Shown in pieces: positions 9,631-17,671 of a DNA stretch of 64,000 bases. Where the stretch lies: the NCBI GenBank assembly GCA_017645785.1, contig JAGCNW010000016.1:1-64000 (forward strand), given 5' to 3'. A model generated the notes under the pieces. It ran no database searches and was not told the DNA's origin. It saw only the letters and a list, made by a program, of their open reading frames with translations. The position numbers were made by a program, and so were the translations under genes. The first letter of the stretch is position 1. Every line of letters starts with the position of its first letter. This stretch comes from Treponema sp. (GTDB taxonomy: Bacteria > Spirochaetota > Spirochaetia > Treponematales > Treponemataceae).

Positions 9631-10218
9631 ATGGAAAACAAAGCGTTCACTTATTCCCTAAAATGGCAGCTTCCTCTTGGAATTGTTTTTGCCCTTTTGA
9701 ATATCGCGGTCAATTACCTTCAGAACTTTAATCCCGTTCCGCTTTATATGGACACAATATTCACAATTTCCGCTTCTTTTTTTGGCGGAGCGTGCGGCGT
9801 TATAAGCGCGCTTATGTATCATATTACGACAACTGTCATCTATGCAAAAGTTCCCCTGTGGTCGCTGGTGTGGGCGATTTGCAGCCTTACGATTGTCCTA
9901 ATAATCAGGGTGTACATCAAAATACGAAAAAAGATTGAAATTACAGACTTGATTCTTCTTGTCTTTTTGATTTCGCTTATAGTCAGCGTGGAAGGCGCCA
10001 CGATTTTTACCGTTCTTAACATCTTTACCGGCTACAAAGAAGATTCCCAAGTGAAGTTTATGTACGCGCTTTTAAGCAGCAACAGCGTGTCCGTCTTTAT
10101 TTCAGCGCTCTTGCCGCGCGTTCCTGTAAACATTTTGGACAAGGCGATAAGCGTTTGCATCGGCTGGCTTTGCTTTAGGGGCGTTTCTAAATTCATTCCG
10201 CCGGCAAATAAAGCTTGA
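9631..10218 (+). CDS. Six-helix membrane protein, ECF transporter S-component-like
   Basis: 195 aa, almost entirely hydrophobic, with about six membrane helices. The pattern PLYMDTIFTISASFFGGACGVISALMYH and, near the C terminus, RVPVNILDKAISVCIGW resemble substrate-binding (S) subunits of energy-coupling factor transporters. No EcfA or EcfT gene is nearby; S components may share a module encoded elsewhere. The 3' end overlaps the convergent histidine kinase gene by 26 bp. It could also be a membrane sensor partner of that kinase; the family call is moderate and the ligand unknown. Confidence 0.5.
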   Translation: MENKAFTYSLKWQLPLGIVFALLNIAVNYLQNFNPVPLYMDTIFTISASFFGGACGVISALMYHITTTVIYAKVPLWSLVWAICSLTIVLIIRVYIKIRKKIEITDLILLVFLISLIVSVEGATIFTVLNIFTGYKEDSQVKFMYALLSSNSVSVFISALLPRVPVNILDKAISVCIGWLCFRGVSKFIPPANKA

Positions 10219-11023
10219 TTTGCGTGCCGGTTTCTTTGTCGCTTTTAATTTCTAGCTTCGCGCCCAGAAGCTCGGCGCGGCTTTTCATTCCTTTTAGGCC
10301 CAGATGGGTGTTTTGCGAAATAACGTCATCCGGCGCCTTTTGTTCTGATATTCCAATTCCATCGTCGCTGACCAAAAACAAAAGGCGCCTTTGGCCTGGA
10401 TTTTTCGCGCCGCTTTCTTCGCGGGCGATAACGCTTATTTCGCTGGCCTTGGAATGTTTTAAGGCGTTGTTGACGCTTTCCTGGACGATTCTAAAAACAT
10501 GCAGCTTTTGTTCTGTGTTGAGTTTTGCAAAGAGGCTTGGATCTTCCGCGTAAAACTTGCATTCGATTCCGCCGGACTCATTTGTGTTTTCGCACAGTTC
10601 CGAAAGCAGTTGAACGATAGAAGCGCTTTCTATTTCGCTTGGCGTCAAGTTTCGGATTATGTTCCGAATGTTGCGCAAATTTTCTTCTTCGATTTTTTGG
10701 ATTTTTAAAAGCAAATCTTTTTGTTCCTGCGAGAATTCATTTGAATCGTTGAGCTTATGCGCGTAAAGCAGGGCCGTCCTTATGTCTTGGGTGACAGTGT
10801 CGTGCAAATCGCGGCTTATGCGGCTTCGCTCGTTTTCCTGCACTTGCGTGATTGTTTCTGTCACAAGGCGCTCTTTTTTGTTTTGCTCTTCGAGGCTTCT
10901 GTTTTTTTCTTTGCCCTTTATGTACAAAAGAAGAAAAAGCGCGAAGGCGATGCACAAAAATGAAATGATTGAGAGAAGCTCTATAAATTGAAAAACGGCA
11001 AGGTTTGTCTCTGTCAAATCCAT
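10193..11023 (-). CDS. NarX/DegS-type sensor histidine kinase
   Basis: 276 aa. One membrane helix (~10-35), a coiled segment, then a HisKA_3 dimerisation domain with SRDLHDTVTQD (phospho-acceptor His74). The ATP-binding domain has an N-box near FRIVQESVNNALKHSKA, a DDGIG motif and HLGLKGMKSRAELLGAKL. It has no large extracellular domain, so it probably senses through the membrane or a partner; the adjacent six-helix protein is one candidate. It lies 18 bp downstream of its cognate NarL-type regulator in the same operon. Confidence 0.88.
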   Translation of the reverse strand: MDLTETNLAVFQFIELLSIISFLCIAFALFLLLYIKGKEKNRSLEEQNKKERLVTETITQVQENERSRISRDLHDTVTQDIRTALLYAHKLNDSNEFSQEQKDLLLKIQKIEEENLRNIRNIIRNLTPSEIESASIVQLLSELCENTNESGGIECKFYAEDPSLFAKLNTEQKLHVFRIVQESVNNALKHSKASEISVIAREESGAKNPGQRRLLFLVSDDGIGISEQKAPDDVISQNTHLGLKGMKSRAELLGAKLEIKSDKETGTQIKLYLPAE

Positions 11024-11041
11024 GCTTTCATTTTGACAAAA

Positions 11042-11668
11042 TTATCTTAATTTTTCAAGCAAGCTTGAGCGGTCGCGGCAGCCGATTTTGTCGTAAATCA
11101 CGCTAATGTAGTTTTCCAAAGTCGTAAGCTTGATTTGAAGTTTTGCCGCGATTTCTTCGTTTGCGTGTCCGTCCTGAATAAGCTTTACAACCTGCATCTC
11201 CCTTTTTGTAAGAACGGACAATAAGGAATTCATATCCATAAGCGAGGCCACTAAATCAGGCTGAACAAAAGTCTTTCCCGCGGCGACCGTGTTGATTGCG
11301 TCGAGCAGCATTTTTTCGTCGCTTAATTTTGAGACAAAACCCTTGGCTCCAACCTCGGCGCTCATCGCGCGTTCAATAAGCGCGCCAGTGTCGTGGCTTG
11401 AAAATATCACGCTTGGAACCCCGGCCTTGGCAAGAAGCTTTACGGCTTCAAAACCGCTGAACGGATAGTCGGAAGAGCCCTTTATTTGTATGTCAACGAC
11501 GGCGACGATTTTGTCGTTTTTTTGGGGCGCGATTTTTTTTATTATGAGAGGAATTTCTTCCAGGCTTTCGGCTTCTGCCAGAATAGTCCAGTCCGTGTTT
11601 TCTGTGATGTATGAAGAAATGCCCTTGCGCAGCATCTTGTGGTCGTCAACCAAAATCAATTTTTTCAT
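11042..11668 (-). CDS. NarL/LuxR-type response regulator
   Basis: 208 aa. Receiver domain with Asp8/Asp9, phospho-acceptor Asp59 (AVVDIQI), Ser90 and Lys114. The LuxR-type HTH is at ~148-205 (LTKREMQVVKLIQDGHANEEIAAKLQIKLTTLENYISVIYDKIG). It is first in the operon, before the HisKA_3 kinase. The extended -10 TGCTATACT (TATACT 11675-11680 on the minus strand) ends 6 bases before the ATG, another leaderless-type start. Target genes are not evident. Confidence 0.9.
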   Translation of the reverse strand: MKKLILVDDHKMLRKGISSYITENTDWTILAEAESLEEIPLIIKKIAPQKNDKIVAVVDIQIKGSSDYPFSGFEAVKLLAKAGVPSVIFSSHDTGALIERAMSAEVGAKGFVSKLSDEKMLLDAINTVAAGKTFVQPDLVASLMDMNSLLSVLTKREMQVVKLIQDGHANEEIAAKLQIKLTTLENYISVIYDKIGCRDRSSLLEKLR

Positions 11669-11842
11669 AGCCTTAGTATAGCATATTAGGGCGCTTTTGT
11701 GGCTAGATGAGGGTCATTAAAAAACAATGAGCCAACTCACGGATTTTGCCAAAGGCGGCAAACTAGCGGAATGAAAATAGATGGCCTATAATTTTAGCAT
11801 AAAAAATATGTCGGCGGACAAAAACGTGGAGGAAAAATTGAA

Positions 11843-12463
11843 ATGGCTCAATTAGGGAACTGTGCATGTTGTGGAAAAGCAATTTTTGATGGTAATTTCA
11901 AAATCTATGATGGATCTCATTATTTTTGTAGACCTCTTTGCCAAAAAGAGTTTCTAAAAAAATCAACAAGCGCCGGTGCCGCAGCTTCTGGTGGTAGCGG
12001 CGGTTCTGGACTTTCAGCTGGCGATGCAGCAGCGCTTGCCGGTGCCGGAATTGGAGCGGCTGCGGCAGGCGCTGGAGCGGCATTAAAAGGAATTGGCGCT
12101 CTTGCAAAAGGAGCAGGTTCATTGTTCGGCGCGCTTGGAAAAGGTGTCGGCGCTGCCGTAGAAGGGACCCAAAAGCAATTTGGCGCTACACATTCTGCGG
12201 AAGCAGAAATTATCGCTATTAACAACAAAGTGTTTTCATCTGATCCTGAAGAATATAAAAAAGAAATCTGGGCTTTATTTGATAAAGCGACTTCAAAACC
12301 TGCTGACCCTCTTAGAGATACTTTTGTTATAAAGGCAGCAAAGAAAAAGCTTATTCATGAGCTTGATGTTTGTAAATTGAAAAATCCTGAAATGTTTAGT
12401 CAATTTGCAAATTTGTATGAAGAATTGACAAAGAAGAAAAAATTATTTGGACTCTTTGGCTAA
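11843..12463 (+). CDS. Zinc-knuckle protein with Gly/Ala-rich hydrophobic centre
   Basis: 206 aa, family not recognised. The N terminus has a likely zinc site: CACC at residues 7-10 and CRPLCQKEF (~35-43), giving CxxC-x24-CxxxC. A very Gly/Ala-rich segment (~50-110) could form membrane hairpins. The C-terminal ~70 residues are charged. GGAGG at 11829-11833 and a TATAAT at 11787-11792 support expression from 11843. A stable hairpin follows the gene. Treponemes have many zinc-ribbon membrane proteins, but no function can be assigned. Confidence 0.7.
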   Translation: MAQLGNCACCGKAIFDGNFKIYDGSHYFCRPLCQKEFLKKSTSAGAAASGGSGGSGLSAGDAAALAGAGIGAAAAGAGAALKGIGALAKGAGSLFGALGKGVGAAVEGTQKQFGATHSAEAEIIAINNKVFSSDPEEYKKEIWALFDKATSKPADPLRDTFVIKAAKKKLIHELDVCKLKNPEMFSQFANLYEELTKKKKLFGLFG

Positions 12464-12478
12464 TAAATTATAATCATG

Positions 12479-12512
12479 CTTGCGTGGGGAAATCAAACTT
12501 TCCTCACGCAAG
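12479..12512. terminator. Hairpin, probable transcription terminator or processing site
   Basis: 14-bp arms (CTTGCGTGGGGAAA / TTTCCTCACGCAAG, one G-T wobble) with a 6-base loop, 15 bp after the stop of the preceding gene. No T tract follows, so intrinsic termination is uncertain. It covers an ATG at 12476 that would otherwise extend the next gene. Confidence 0.5.
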
Positions 12513-12559
12513 TTAAAAACTTTCCGAAAATTCGCTTTATATTATATGTGAAGAGAAAT

Positions 12560-12997
12560 ATGACAGAAAGCGAACGTAGACGACGGAGATGCCTTATCCT
12601 TGACGGTTGGACTTTTTACTCTAACGACACGCCGCCAGCCGAATATGAGGCGTATCGTAAAAACATGGAAACATTGCCGCCGGGCGACAAAGAACGGCTT
12701 AAAAACAACGACGCGCTCTTAAAACTTATCGCAGAAAAGAAAGTTCAGAACCCCAATGTTGGAGTGGAGCATCATTTTAAGATTTACTTTGACTGGGCGT
12801 ATGCTGGCGCAAACAGAATGCTCCTTGCTTGCGATGGCGAGCGGATTGACTGCCAGCTAGAACTTGGAATGCTTATGGCAGAAGCCGATTATCTTATAGC
12901 CTCCGAACATTTAGCCTCTTTTGAACGAAACAAAGAAGCCCCGCTTGTGCTAAGGTTCCTTACGGAAAAATGCCTTGTGTGCGAAGAGAATAAATGA
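12560..12997 (+). CDS. Hypothetical 145-aa protein
   Basis: Not recognised. The ATG at 12560 (MTESERRRRRCLILDGWTFYSN) is chosen over an in-frame ATG at 12476 because the upstream codons fall in a hairpin and GAAGAG lies just before 12560. The protein is soluble, with an Arg-rich N terminus, a central PPGDKERLKNND stretch and a Cys-containing C terminus (ending CLVCEENK). It ends at TGA, showing that TGA is a normal stop here. It lies just upstream of the small AlbA_2 insertion. Confidence 0.6.
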   Translation: MTESERRRRRCLILDGWTFYSNDTPPAEYEAYRKNMETLPPGDKERLKNNDALLKLIAEKKVQNPNVGVEHHFKIYFDWAYAGANRMLLACDGERIDCQLELGMLMAEADYLIASEHLASFERNKEAPLVLRFLTEKCLVCEENK

Positions 12998-13032
12998 AGG
13001 AGAGTGGTTTTTTAGAATGATGTAGTCAACCA

Positions 13033-13056
13033 CTATCCCCGCGCGATGTCCAAAAT
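13033..13056. repeat. 24-bp direct repeat, left copy (att-like)
   Basis: Perfect copy of 14579-14602, which is the last 24 bp (including the stop) of the cytidylate-kinase-like gene. The stop of the AlbA_2 gene begins at the very next base, 13057. This copy is the duplicated gene end left outside the insertion. Confidence 0.8.
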
Positions 13057-14463
13057 TTATATAATTACCCACCTTCCGTCTTTTTTACTGCCGGCGCGTT
13101 CAATTACAAATAGGCTTTTGAGTTCTTGCAAATTGCGTTCCACCGTGCGTGAAGATAAATCCAGTTCCTTTGCAATCTGTTCTGCGGAGATTTGAGGCTG
13201 CTCTTTTATGAGCTTGATAATTTTCTGTTGATTCAAACTCAGGCTGACCTCCGCTTCATTTTGCCGCGCGCCTTTGTTTGCATCTGCCGAGTAGCCATTG
13301 TTGAGCGGTATTTCGGTTTTGAAAATATCATTTTCTATCATTGTCGGCTCTTCGCCAGAATATAGTTTTGTGTATTTAAACAAATTTCTGATTCCGCTTC
13401 CAAGCTCGTCGGCATTTCCAATCTGAACAAAGAAGGAGGCGATTATAGGATTTTTAGAAACCGGCGTAAAATTGTCTGGAGTGAGTTTAAAATAATCCAA
13501 AGCTTTGCATGGATTTTCTGTATACATTTTGTCTTCTTCAATAATAAAACGTGAAATATAAGGACTTACATATTCCCTGTGCATTAAAATATTCGAAATC
13601 ATTTCCCGCAGGATTTTGTCTCTTATACTTACAGCCTGCATTCCTTCAATATAAAATTTATCCCAAAGGTGTTTTTGCCCAAATTGAACAAGCTGGTCAA
13701 AGCTGTCTATGAGATTTGTTGAAATAATCTGGCGGTCATCATATCGGTCTGTATTTACTTTTTTTAGAATAGCGTCTGTTTTGTAAGATGGGCAGGCGGA
13801 ACCAATTATATCGTCGCGGCCAAACAAAAGAAGTCCTGCAAGATTGATTCCTTCCTTTCCAGTTTCCAAATCTTCTCCAAAAAGCCGCGCGCTTCGCAAT
13901 AGTTCCATATCCGAAAGATTTTTCCACGGATGATTTTCATTTTTGTAAACAGCCATACGCCTAGCGCGCTCAATTAAATCTGCATTAAGTTCTGAAATTG
14001 TTGCGAATGGAAAGACTTTTTGTTCGGTATATACGTTCTGTTTTCGGATTCCAAGCTCAACAATTTTTGATGTTGATTTTACTATTACATCGCTTTCGCC
14101 AATGCGGTCATAAATTTCTTTTTTATATCTGCATAATTCGGAAGAAAATGGAACATGAATATGAATGATGAGCTTTCCATCAATCAAAACTATTTCCGGG
14201 GTTATAAAAAGTTTTGGCTGGAATAAATCTTCATTTGATATGGTGTTTACAAAGTTGCTTGCCATTGCCTGAGCGGCGCCTTCCGGAATGCCTTCTATAG
14301 CGCCATCGTCAAGAACTCCGCAAAAAATGTCGCCGCCGAATCTATTTGAAAATGAGCAGACTGTTTCATAAACGTCTTTTTGCATTCCGTTGCCGCATCT
14401 TTTGAATTCCACGGCAATGTTTTCGCCTAAAGAAATCTTCCGCCTTATTTCATCTATACTCAT
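13057..14463 (-). CDS. AlbA_2 (Schlafen-type) ATP-binding regulator with C-terminal winged helix
   Basis: 468 aa. The N-terminal AlbA_2 domain has EIRRKISLGENIAVEFKRCG and CSFSNRFGGDIFCGVLDDG. The middle has the HATPase_c_4-like MISNILMHREY and GNADELGSGIRNLFKYT. The C terminus (~405-468) is a winged helix (QQKIIKLIKEQPQISAEQIAKELDLSSRTVERNLQEL). Such proteins are usually regulators or accessory defence proteins; its target is unknown. The promoter TTGACT-17-TATAAT (14501-14473) ends 9 bases before the ATG and directly abuts five iterons, so autoregulation through the winged helix is plausible. It is the only gene in the repeat-flanked insertion. Confidence 0.8.
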   Translation of the reverse strand: MSIDEIRRKISLGENIAVEFKRCGNGMQKDVYETVCSFSNRFGGDIFCGVLDDGAIEGIPEGAAQAMASNFVNTISNEDLFQPKLFITPEIVLIDGKLIIHIHVPFSSELCRYKKEIYDRIGESDVIVKSTSKIVELGIRKQNVYTEQKVFPFATISELNADLIERARRMAVYKNENHPWKNLSDMELLRSARLFGEDLETGKEGINLAGLLLFGRDDIIGSACPSYKTDAILKKVNTDRYDDRQIISTNLIDSFDQLVQFGQKHLWDKFYIEGMQAVSIRDKILREMISNILMHREYVSPYISRFIIEEDKMYTENPCKALDYFKLTPDNFTPVSKNPIIASFFVQIGNADELGSGIRNLFKYTKLYSGEEPTMIENDIFKTEIPLNNGYSADANKGARQNEAEVSLSLNQQKIIKLIKEQPQISAEQIAKELDLSSRTVERNLQELKSLFVIERAGSKKDGRWVII

Positions 14464-14472
14464 ATATCGGGA

Positions 14473-14501
14473 ATTATACTATACAAAATATTTAAAGTCA
14501 A
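14473..14501 (-). promoter_or_regulatory. Sigma-70 promoter of the AlbA_2 gene
   Basis: TTGACT (14501-14496), 17-bp spacer, TATAAT (14478-14473). The start codon follows 9 bases after the -10 box. The -35 box is 4 bp from the iteron array. Confidence 0.8.
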
Positions 14502-14505
14502 GTTT

Positions 14506-14558
14506 ATTCCGACATTATTCCGACATTATTCCGACATTATTCCGACATTATTCCGACA
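14506..14558. repeat. Five tandem 11-bp iterons (ATTCCGACATT)
   Basis: Four perfect 11-bp units and a fifth of 9 bases, starting at 14506, 14517, 14528, 14539 and 14550. The 11-bp period would put each unit on nearly the same DNA face. They lie immediately upstream of the -35 box of the AlbA_2 gene, as binding sites for an activator or autoregulator would. Confidence 0.9.
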
Positions 14559-14578
14559 AATGCCGCTATACAAATTGT

Positions 14579-14602
14579 CTATCCCCGCGCGATGTCCAAA
14601 AT
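14579..14602. repeat. 24-bp direct repeat, right copy (gene 3' end)
   Basis: Last 24 bp of the cytidylate-kinase-like gene on the minus strand, including its TAG stop (14579-14581). Identical to 13033-13056. Confidence 0.8.
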
Positions 14603-15163
14603 AATTTGGACGCACTTGTCGATTCCAAGCGACGAAGTTGAAAGGCACAAGTCGTAGTATTTGCTTGCGCCAAATTCTGTGTTGGTGTAATGCGAGCAGT
14701 ATTTTTGGCGGCGCTTGTCCACAATTTTTATGTCGTCCAAAATTTCTTTTTCGGATTTTTCGGGCATCTTTTCTTTAAGGCGGGCGGCGCGCCAATATTG
14801 GTCGGCGTGGACAAAGACGTGCAGGGAATTGTCAAAGGCTTGCAAAATGCTGTTGGCGTTGCGGCCGACGATGACGCATTTTCCGCGCTCGCCAAGCTTT
14901 CGGATGATTTCTTTTTGGGCGCCAAACACGCGCTCGTCAAGGGGAGCGTTGTACATGTCAAAGAGGCTTTGGGTAAAGCCAAAGACTAGCGGCGGCTTTT
15001 CGTCAATGGACAACATTCTGTTTATGTCAATGTTGGCGTCTCGGGCGGCGCGTAAAATCAATTCCTTGTCGCAATAATCGTAGCCCAATTCGTCAGCCAC
15101 GCGACGGCCTATCTCGCCGCCGCCCGCTCCAAATTCTCTGCTTATCGTAATTATCTTTTTCAT
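14579..15163 (-). CDS. Cytidylate kinase-like P-loop kinase
   Basis: 194 aa from the ATG at 15163, preceded by TGAGG; a GTG at 15175 overlapping the upstream stop is an alternative. It starts KKIITISREFGAGGGEIGRRVADELGYDYCDKELI, the P-loop pattern of the Cytidylate_kin2 family. RLKEKMPEKSEKEILDDIKIVDKRRQKYCSHY matches the family lid region. These proteins are thought to phosphorylate nucleosides or nucleotides; the real substrate is often unknown. It follows the amino-acid ABC transporter operon. Its 3' end was the target of the AlbA_2 insertion. Confidence 0.8.
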   Translation of the reverse strand: MKKIITISREFGAGGGEIGRRVADELGYDYCDKELILRAARDANIDINRMLSIDEKPPLVFGFTQSLFDMYNAPLDERVFGAQKEIIRKLGERGKCVIVGRNANSILQAFDNSLHVFVHADQYWRAARLKEKMPEKSEKEILDDIKIVDKRRQKYCSHYTNTEFGASKYYDLCLSTSSLGIDKCVQIILDIARG

Positions 15164-15171
15164 CGCGCGCC

Positions 15172-15915
15172 TCACAAGACTTTGTTCAAGAAGCTAATCG
15201 TTCTTTCCTGCTTAGGGTTCTTCAAAATTTCTTCGGGAGAACCTTCCTCGATGATGTAGCCGCCGTCCATAAAGACGATGCGGTCGGCGACTTCGCGCGC
15301 GAATCCCATTTCGTGGGTGACGACAATCATAGTCATTCCGCCCTTTGCAAGCTCCTTCATTACGGCAAGAACTTCGCCAACCATTTCAGGGTCAAGCGCG
15401 CTTGTGGGCTCGTCAAAAAGCATTATCGAAGGATTCATCGCAAGGGCGCGCGCGATGGCCACGCGCTGCTTTTGTCCGCCCGAAAGCTGCTGCGGATAGC
15501 TGTGGGCCTTTGAGTCAAGGCCGACGCGCTGGAGCAATTTCATTCCTGTTTGGAGAGCCTCTTCCTTTGACATTTTTTTAAGCTCGATCGGAGCCAGCGC
15601 GACGTTTTGCAAAACGGTCATATTGGGGAACAGGTTGAAGTGCTGGAAAACCATTCCGATGTTTTCGCGCGCTTTGTTGATGTTGATTTTTTTGTCGCTG
15701 ATGTTTTCGCCGTTGACGATAATCTTTCCGCTGGTGGCTGTTTCCAAACGGTTAAGGCAGCGGAGGAAGGTTGACTTTCCCGAGCCGCTCGGTCCGATGA
15801 CTACAAGCACTTCGCCCTGAGTTATGTCGATGTTGATGTCCTTAAGGACTTCCAGTTTTCCAAAAGTTTTCTTTAAATTTTCAACGTGAATTTTTATTTC
15901 TGAATTATTTTTCAT
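15172..15915 (-). CDS. glnQ: Polar amino-acid ABC transporter ATPase (GlnQ-type)
   Basis: 247 aa. Walker [10 protein letters not shown] (~38-46), Q-loop [10 protein letters not shown], signature [16 protein letters not shown], Walker [13 protein letters not shown] and switch [16 protein letters not shown]. This is the standard GlnQ/HisP pattern for polar amino-acid import. It overlaps the permease gene by 11 bp. The matching binding protein is probably the lipoprotein at 20212-20970, ~3.6 kb upstream on the same strand. The exact amino acid is not predictable. Confidence 0.92.
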   Translation of the reverse strand: MKNNSEIKIHVENLKKTFGKLEVLKDINIDITQGEVLVVIGPSGSGKSTFLRCLNRLETATSGKIIVNGENISDKKININKARENIGMVFQHFNLFPNMTVLQNVALAPIELKKMSKEEALQTGMKLLQRVGLDSKAHSYPQQLSGGQKQRVAIARALAMNPSIMLFDEPTSALDPEMVGEVLAVMKELAKGGMTMIVVTHEMGFAREVADRIVFMDGGYIIEEGSPEEILKNPKQERTISFLNKVL

Positions 15916-16573
15916 TCGCTTTTATCCTCCGCTCCAAAGCTTTTGCCGCGCGGCTCAAACTAACGATTACAATCATGTAAAGAATTCCTACGATTGCCCA
16001 GGTTTCCAAACTGCGGAAAGTGTTTCCGGCGATTGTGCGGCCCGTGTTGGTCAATTCGGGATAGCCGATGACAGAAAGAATCGACGTGTCCTTTAGCGTG
16101 ATTATAAACTGGTTTATGATTGATGGAATCATTACTTTAAAGGCTTGCGGCAAAATTACCCGCCTCATGCTGGTTCCATAGCTAAGGCCCAAAGAACGGG
16201 CCGCTTCCATCTGGCCTTTGTCGATGCTTTCGATTCCAGCGCGGAAAATCTCCGCCATGTAAGCGCCGCAGTTCATCGCGAGAGCTATGGTTCCCGCTTG
16301 GAGAGCCGGCAGCCTAAAGTCGTCGAATATCATTTTCATTCCTTGGGGGACGCCAAAGTAAATGAAAAAGGCAAGAACAATCAAAGGCACGCCGCGAATC
16401 GCGTCGACGTAAATCGTTCCAATCGCGTTTAAAATTTTGTTGCGGCTTACGTTCATCAAGGCAAAGATCAAGCCGATTATCATGGCAAAGATCAAAGCGA
16501 AGAGGGCAAGCAAAAGCGTGTTGCCCAACGACGCCAGCAACATAAACAAATACGTTTTGAAAATGAAAAACAT
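15905..16573 (-). CDS. Polar amino-acid ABC transporter permease (HisM/GlnP family)
   Basis: 222 aa with five or so membrane helices. It starts with the family pattern [21 protein letters not shown] and has the EAA loop [33 protein letters not shown] that docks on the ATPase. A GlnP/HisM-type subunit, probably working as a homodimer since only one permease gene is present. The stop overlaps the ATPase start. The SUMF1 gene lies 8 bp upstream on the same strand. Confidence 0.92.
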   Translation of the reverse strand: MFFIFKTYLFMLLASLGNTLLLALFALIFAMIIGLIFALMNVSRNKILNAIGTIYVDAIRGVPLIVLAFFIYFGVPQGMKMIFDDFRLPALQAGTIALAMNCGAYMAEIFRAGIESIDKGQMEAARSLGLSYGTSMRRVILPQAFKVMIPSIINQFIITLKDTSILSVIGYPELTNTGRTIAGNTFRSLETWAIVGILYMIVIVSLSRAAKALERRIKANEK

Positions 16574-16581
16574 AATGTCCT

Positions 16582-17556
16582 CTATTTTTTCTTGGGGTCT
16601 TCGTCAGGCAAAGGAATTGTGCAGCAAACTCTAAAACCTAGGTTCGAGCTTTTTCCAACCTGAACGCTGGAGCTTCTAAAGAAGACGTTGCATTGTTCCG
16701 CGTCGTCAAGCCAAGAGCCGCCGCGCTTTACATGAACGCCTGTCATCGTTCCAGGGCCAGTCGGATTGACTTGGGGCGCTTTGTTGTATTCGCTGTATTC
16801 GTCATAAATCCATTCGGCGACGTTTCCGCACATGTCGTAAAGGCCAAGGGCGTTCGGCTTTTTTTCGCAAACGCCGTGCGTTGTAATTTGAGAATTTTCT
16901 CCGAACCAAGCGACCTCGTTTATGTCGTCGGAACCAGAGTACAAAAATGCGTCCTTGTTCTTTCCGCCGCGAGCCGCGTATTCCCATTCCGCTTCTGTAG
17001 GAAGCCTAAAGCCGGTGGCGCTAAAATCGCATGTCAAACGCTTCCAAACCGGGCTTGTGTTTTCCACTTGGGAAAAGTCGCCGGAACTTCCGATGATGTA
17101 GCAAGGGGTAAGATTGAACATTTTGCTCAATTTGTTGCAATAGCGAATCGCGTCGCACCAAGTGACGCTTTCTACCGGGTAGTCGCCGCGCAAAAATTTT
17201 GAAGGATTTGTTCCCATTACATAATAATACTGGTCTTGCGTAATGGGCGCCTCTCCTATTTTGAACGGATTGAGCGTTACGCTGTGCGAAAAATCGCCCG
17301 TTCCCATAAAGAATGTTCCGCCTTGGACTTCAACCAAATTTGGGATGGTTTCGGGTATATTGGCCTTCTTTTTGACTACTTCGACCTTTTCGTACATTTT
17401 TCCGCACCAGGGGCAAAAAATCGTGTCGTCAGTGATGCCGGACATGCAACTGGGGCATGGAATTAGCTTGTGGGGATTCTCAACCTGAGTTCCGCAGTTG
17501 GAACAGAATTTCGCTCCCGGGATAAGAGGCGCTTTGCATTTTAAACAATTCGACAT
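16582..17556 (-). CDS. Double zinc-ribbon plus SUMF1-type domain protein
   Basis: 324 aa. The N terminus has two zinc ribbons (CLKCKAPLIPGAKFCSNCG; CPSCMSGITDDTIFCPWCG). From ~70 on is a formylglycine-generating-enzyme (SUMF1)-like fold: VQGGTFFMGTGDFSHSVTLNPF, GFRLPTEAEWEYAARGG, GLYDMCGNVAEW and VKRGGSWLDD. There is no signal peptide, so it is probably cytoplasmic, unlike the SUMF1 lipoprotein at 43.5 kb. No sulfatase or other obvious client is nearby. Such domains in treponemes often serve as binding scaffolds rather than enzymes. It precedes the ABC permease gene closely and may be co-transcribed. Confidence 0.8.
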   Translation of the reverse strand: MSNCLKCKAPLIPGAKFCSNCGTQVENPHKLIPCPSCMSGITDDTIFCPWCGKMYEKVEVVKKKANIPETIPNLVEVQGGTFFMGTGDFSHSVTLNPFKIGEAPITQDQYYYVMGTNPSKFLRGDYPVESVTWCDAIRYCNKLSKMFNLTPCYIIGSSGDFSQVENTSPVWKRLTCDFSATGFRLPTEAEWEYAARGGKNKDAFLYSGSDDINEVAWFGENSQITTHGVCEKKPNALGLYDMCGNVAEWIYDEYSEYNKAPQVNPTGPGTMTGVHVKRGGSWLDDAEQCNVFFRSSSVQVGKSSNLGFRVCCTIPLPDEDPKKK

Positions 17557-17623
17557 AATAAATTCCTTATAAAATATATTGTATCATATTTTTAGTTTTT
17601 TTGCACAAAAAATCGACTGGGTC

Positions 17624-17652
17624 TTCAAAAAAAATTGTTTTTGTAGTATAAT
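17624..17652 (+). promoter_or_regulatory. Promoter of the STAS gene
   Basis: TATAAT (17647-17652) with TTCAAA 17 bp upstream (17624-17629). A 19-base leader containing GAGG precedes the ATG at 17672. Confidence 0.55.
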
Positions 17653-17671
17653 GGAGCCAAGAGGAAAAGCC

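Larger units (their letters stand above)
13033..14602. mobile_element. Minimal genomic insertion carrying one AlbA_2 gene
   Basis: The segment 13057-14578 (1522 bp) lies between perfect 24-bp direct repeats. The right repeat is the 3' end of the cytidylate-kinase-like gene, so the insertion keeps that gene intact, as site-specific integration into a gene end does. The cargo is one AlbA_2 gene, its promoter and five 11-bp iterons. There is no integrase, transposase or terminal inverted repeat. It may be a satellite element using an enzyme encoded elsewhere. Confidence 0.6.

Noticed and set aside
12476-12559. Longer N terminus for the 145-aa protein
   Set aside because: The added codons are formed by a 14-bp hairpin and there is no ribosome site before 12476.
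14506-14558. CRISPR array
   Set aside because: Units are 11 bp and directly adjacent with no spacers.
13033-14602. Classical insertion sequence
   Set aside because: No transposase and no terminal inverted repeats; the 24-bp duplication is longer than usual target duplications and matches a gene end.
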